Below, piece after piece: positions 60,919-64,000 of a stretch of 64,000 bases of DNA. The DNA comes from Chytridium lagenaria (lineage: Eukaryota; Chytridiomycota; Chytridiomycetes; Chytridiales; Chytridiaceae), in assembly GCA_025449115.1 (NCBI GenBank), contig JAHLKC010000006.1, positions 62,001 to 126,000 on the forward strand, read 5' to 3'. A program made the translations under genes and the position numbers. The notes under the pieces are model-generated. The model was not told where the DNA came from. It was given only the letters and a program-made list of their open reading frames with translations, and did no database searches. Numbering within the stretch: the first letter of the stretch is position 1; each line of letters begins with the position of its first letter.

Positions 60919-63022
60919 TCAGCCCGGCAAGTTTATCTTCTTGAGCAGTTTCTTAACCTTTGCAAACTCTGGCCTCCCCACCGGATCATGAGCCCAACAA
61001 CTATCCACCAACTCTCTAAACGCAAACTCCCATCCTGTCGCAGGAATTGGCGGACGCTCCCCTTTTAACACAGCCTCCACGATCCTCCTAAACGGTACAC
61101 TCTTCCAAGGTTTTTTCCGTGTCGCCACCTCCCACAAGATCACACTGTACGCATAAACATCACTCTTGGTTGTCGTCTTGGCATCCTTCCCAGTCAAATG
61201 TTCAGGGGCCATCCATTGCAACGTGCCGCCTTGTGCGGCTTTACGCGTCATCATTTTAGGGGAAAACCCTCCTGATTTGGCGTCATCGTACAGACCCGCC
61301 ATTGTTGCATTCGCTCCAGGCATCAACGACGATGTCGCATTCATCGCTGGATCCGAATCAGGTTCATCCTCATCCCCGCTCCCCAAGAGATCCGTTATCC
61401 AACTCCTAGTTTTATCCCTCGCAATTCCAAAATCCGACACCTTCACCGTCCAATCCTCTCCAACGAGCACATTCAAGCTCTTCAGATCCTGATGAATGAC
61501 CTGCGGTTTACAACCATGGAGATACGCCATCGCATCTGCAATCTCGGTCACAAATGATTTTCGCCTGTCTTTGCTCAGTGTGATCCCGGATCCTCCAACA
61601 CCTGAAACAACGAGCCCCTCGGCATAAACTCGGTGATGAGGAAAAAGTTGGGTGATTTCACACCAAATCCCATCATCCCAATGATATTCGGATGCCTCAA
61701 CGACATCAACATGGATACCTCATTCGAAAAACTCTGAATCGATTCCGCATCCAATTCCTCCATGTCCTCTTCATCCGAATCCTCACCCTTGCGACTATGA
61801 GGGACAGAGGGGATCGTTCGGAAATATTTCACGGCAACAGGGATCCCCATCCATTTCGCTTTAAATACCTCACTCTCTTTGCCACTCCCCAGAATTTTTT
61901 CAAGAACGAGTTCATTGGCTTGCACTTTTTTCTTGGTTGGGTTGGGGTCGCCAACGAGGTTGACAAATTTTTCGAGACCCTTTTGGACGTCGTCGTCGAT
62001 GGTTTGAATGTCTTCACGACGACAGGCGAGGGCGTTGGCCAAGGAGCCGTCAGGATTGGGGACCATGTGAATTTGATCTTTGCATACGAACTAGTAGGTG
62101 TAAGTCTCACTTTTGGATGAAAATGAATACAGAAGAGCATGATGAAAGAGCATTAAATGAAGTCGTACCTTATAAACCATCTTCCCATTCTCCATTACAA
62201 CAATTCCGGGACTTTGCGCATACAAGCTTATATCAGGCGGATAAGGGTTGGAAGCTCTCTGAAACCACTCTCTCCAAACCGCCCGACTCGACTCTGTATA
62301 AGTCTTCATCCTATTCCCTCTCTTCACCTTCCGAAACTTTTTCAATTGGTTTGTCTTGGACTAATCATCCACCCAAAAGAGAGAAACAAAAACCGTTAAC
62401 CATCCAACTTCACGTCCTATATAAAGACCTACCCAATAATTCAACTTTAAAAACAACGCCATCCTCTGATAAGTCCTTAACTGATTCCCAATCCCAAACA
62501 CTCTATACGAGTTTCGACCAGGATCAAGAAACAATTCTCCAGGAGCGCTCCCAACCGTGTTCCAACGCCGACACGTCCTGAAGTCTTTTGGTCGTCATCG
62601 GGATCATCGGGTGGTTGCAGCGTCCGCAACCAGTAAGCGAAACTGGTCAGGAAGACTTGGACTTCACTGAGGTTTTCATGGCAAGTGAGGAAGATGATAC
62701 GAGTGTTGGTTGCGGTGAGGATGGGACGTAGATGTGCGAACAAAACAATGTAGGAGAAGCTTCAATTGGAAAAGCAAGAAGCATCAGGGAATAAATTGTG
62801 AGACATGATCCTTCATTCTAATCTGCATTGCTTCACTCACCAAGTCTGACAATCAAACCTTCTCAAAAACACAATCACCAATTTCTGATCCTTCCAAAAC
62901 GACGCAAGCTTCACCTTTTCCCCGTCATGTTGATCACCTCCAACCCTTCCGCCTGCGGAAGATCGAGATGAAGTGTAGCGGGAGCTGTAGCCATAGCCCC
63001 TGGTCCTTTGCTCCCCCGTCAT
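60919..63022 (-). CDS. Peroxiredoxin-like (PRXL2/AhpC-TSA-type) domain fused to TKL protein kinase
   Basis: From ATG 63022: disordered start, LASFWKDQKLVIVFLRRFDC, then an intron (GTGAGT donor at about 62836; acceptor near 62762) joins QT to a Cys, giving RRFDCQTC, the CxxC of PRXL2-type thioredoxin folds. Then IVLFAHLRPILTATNTRIIF, GELFLDPGRNSYRVFGIGNQ (compare DPxRxxYxxLGIG), SPGIVVMENGKMVYKFVC and HMVPNPDGSLANAL, completing the fold. After a short acidic linker the kinase begins: LEKILGSGKESEVFKAKW, PVAVKYF, RHPNIIGMMGFG, LITEFMPRGSL, VIHQDLKSLNVLV, VSDFGIARD, LQWMAPEHL, KSDVYAYSVILWEVATRKKP, ending LPG at 60919. Frame breaks at about 62570 and about 61586 (one C too few). The lysine, DFG and APE are present; HRD is HQD. 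An acidic insert (GEDSDEEDMEELDAES) precedes helix C. It is probably a cytosolic redox-linked kinase; the role is inferred. Confidence 0.75.
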
Positions 63023-64000
63023 CAGGTGAGGGTGCTACTCTTCGCTGCGCATGGACTTCAGAGGACATGATTATAAGAGATTTACAATGAGAGGTGGTAA
63101 TGGTCAGTTTTATTTAATTTCCTCAAATGTTGATTTACCGAGAGAGCGTTTAAAAGGGGGTTAAGTGTTCATTGGATGACCTTATAGACGAGGTTCGTAA
63201 AAGGGGATCTGCCGTAAGCGCCGCTTAACTTTTTATTTAGTGGTTAAGAGAAAAAGTCATTTTGAGATAGAAGCTGACGATCAATCTCTTCTTATGTTTT
63301 TGGATATTTAAATTTAAGATTGAGGTATGTGAAATATATATTGGATTGAGTGGGCAATTTTAGAGCGAGCCGATAAGCTATTCCCGTGATAACACACATG
63401 AAAATCGATATTCCAATTTTCCAGAGTTCATTTCATTATGTAAATACTATTAGTAAATACGTGCATTTTTTCAATACTACTCTCATTGCGATAAAGACTA
63501 TTATCTTTTCAACAGTATGGCAGGTGGGCTTATTCCGTTTTTCAACATTATTATTATTATTATTATTGTGGTAACTGTAATCGTAGCTAAAGTTTAAGTT
63601 TAACTTATTCGACAAGCTAATCGGGATAACTATATAGGAAGGAGACTCAAGTCCATGAAAACCCAAACTGATTTATTGGCTGTATTACATGCCTATGCCG
63701 GGCGGTGCCCGATTTGACCTTTTTAAAGTTTCTCAACGCGTTCTCGCAAACCATAATAAACGCTGTCATGGGATAGAATAATGTCGCAAGTGTTTTATAA
63801 TTAATAGAGTTATCATAGCAGATCCGGAGATGAGACCTTTAACAACATCTTTAGTCTTGAATATAACATATGATGACGACCACAATAACAAGATAATATG
63901 GCGAGTGCGAGAACGCGATCGTCAAAGATGTATGGGAGTAAGAGGTACTACAAGTGGGCTACATTGCATATTGAAGAAAAGGCAGGGGTAGCCTCTTCCG
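63023..64000. other. Upstream region of the fusion kinase; no gene recognised
   Basis: AT-rich, with a TTA microsatellite at 63545-63568. A GC-rich hairpin-like spot (GCCGGGCGGTGCCCG, about 63696-63710) stands out from the AT background but has no tRNA or other RNA shape that I can support. Confidence 0.35.

Noticed and set aside
63690..63715. GC-rich hairpin-like spot considered as a tRNA or terminator
   Set aside because: Too short for a cloverleaf and lacking T-arm and anticodon-arm consensus; the host is eukaryotic, so a bacterial-type terminator is not expected.

Overview
The window looks like nuclear DNA of an early-diverging, probably zoosporic (chytrid-like) fungus. Nearly every gene is cut by short GT-AG introns of about 45-120 bp, spacers are AT-rich with long A/T tracts, and there is no operon structure or bacterial-style ribosome binding site. 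The gene set fits: a Spa2-homology protein, the complex I subunit NDUFS4, a Hippo/MST-type kinase, an ABCG transporter with a Cys-rich lumenal domain, a eukaryotic RlmN-like enzyme, a fasciclin protein, F-box/ankyrin proteins and a Cache-type membrane receptor. The lineage is inferred from gene content, not from a marker gene.

Layout. 0-6.4 kb: a spliced Pro/Ser/Thr-repeat plus beta-repeat protein (+) and a single-pass membrane protein with a long disordered tail (-). 7.8-17.9 kb: GH27 alpha-galactosidase, Hippo-like kinase, a decayed copy of part of the first gene, a RING-H2 E3 ligase and an unknown protein (all +). 18.4-26.8 kb: an F-box/ankyrin-like gene (-) divergent from an ABCG transporter (+), then NDUFS4 (+). 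27.0-32.2 kb: RlmN-like protein, a small type I membrane protein and an F-box protein (all -). 33.6-36.1 kb: Spa2-homology protein (+). 37.4-43.4 kb: a very large repeat protein (-) ending in an RVT-type zinc finger. 44.2-49.6 kb: a seven-helix membrane protein and a membrane-anchored S33 peptidase (+). 50.5-53.2 kb: FAD monooxygenase (-). 54.3-55.9 kb: fasciclin protein (+). 57.8-63.0 kb: a Cache receptor without an output domain and a peroxiredoxin-like/TKL-kinase fusion (both -).

Two things stand out. First, the last gene reads through spliced exons as a PRXL2-type thioredoxin fold (RRFDCQTC, CxxC) joined to a TKL-type kinase, a combination I do not recognise as a described system. It lies next to an effector-less Cache receptor on the same strand. 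Second, many clear protein families here are broken by single-base frame changes, mostly at short homopolymer runs. Because both +1 and -1 changes occur inside strongly conserved motifs in unrelated genes, draft-assembly indels are the simplest explanation. Gene spans are therefore given as loci, and individual breaks are noted. I saw no convincing tRNA, rRNA, CRISPR or intact transposon.
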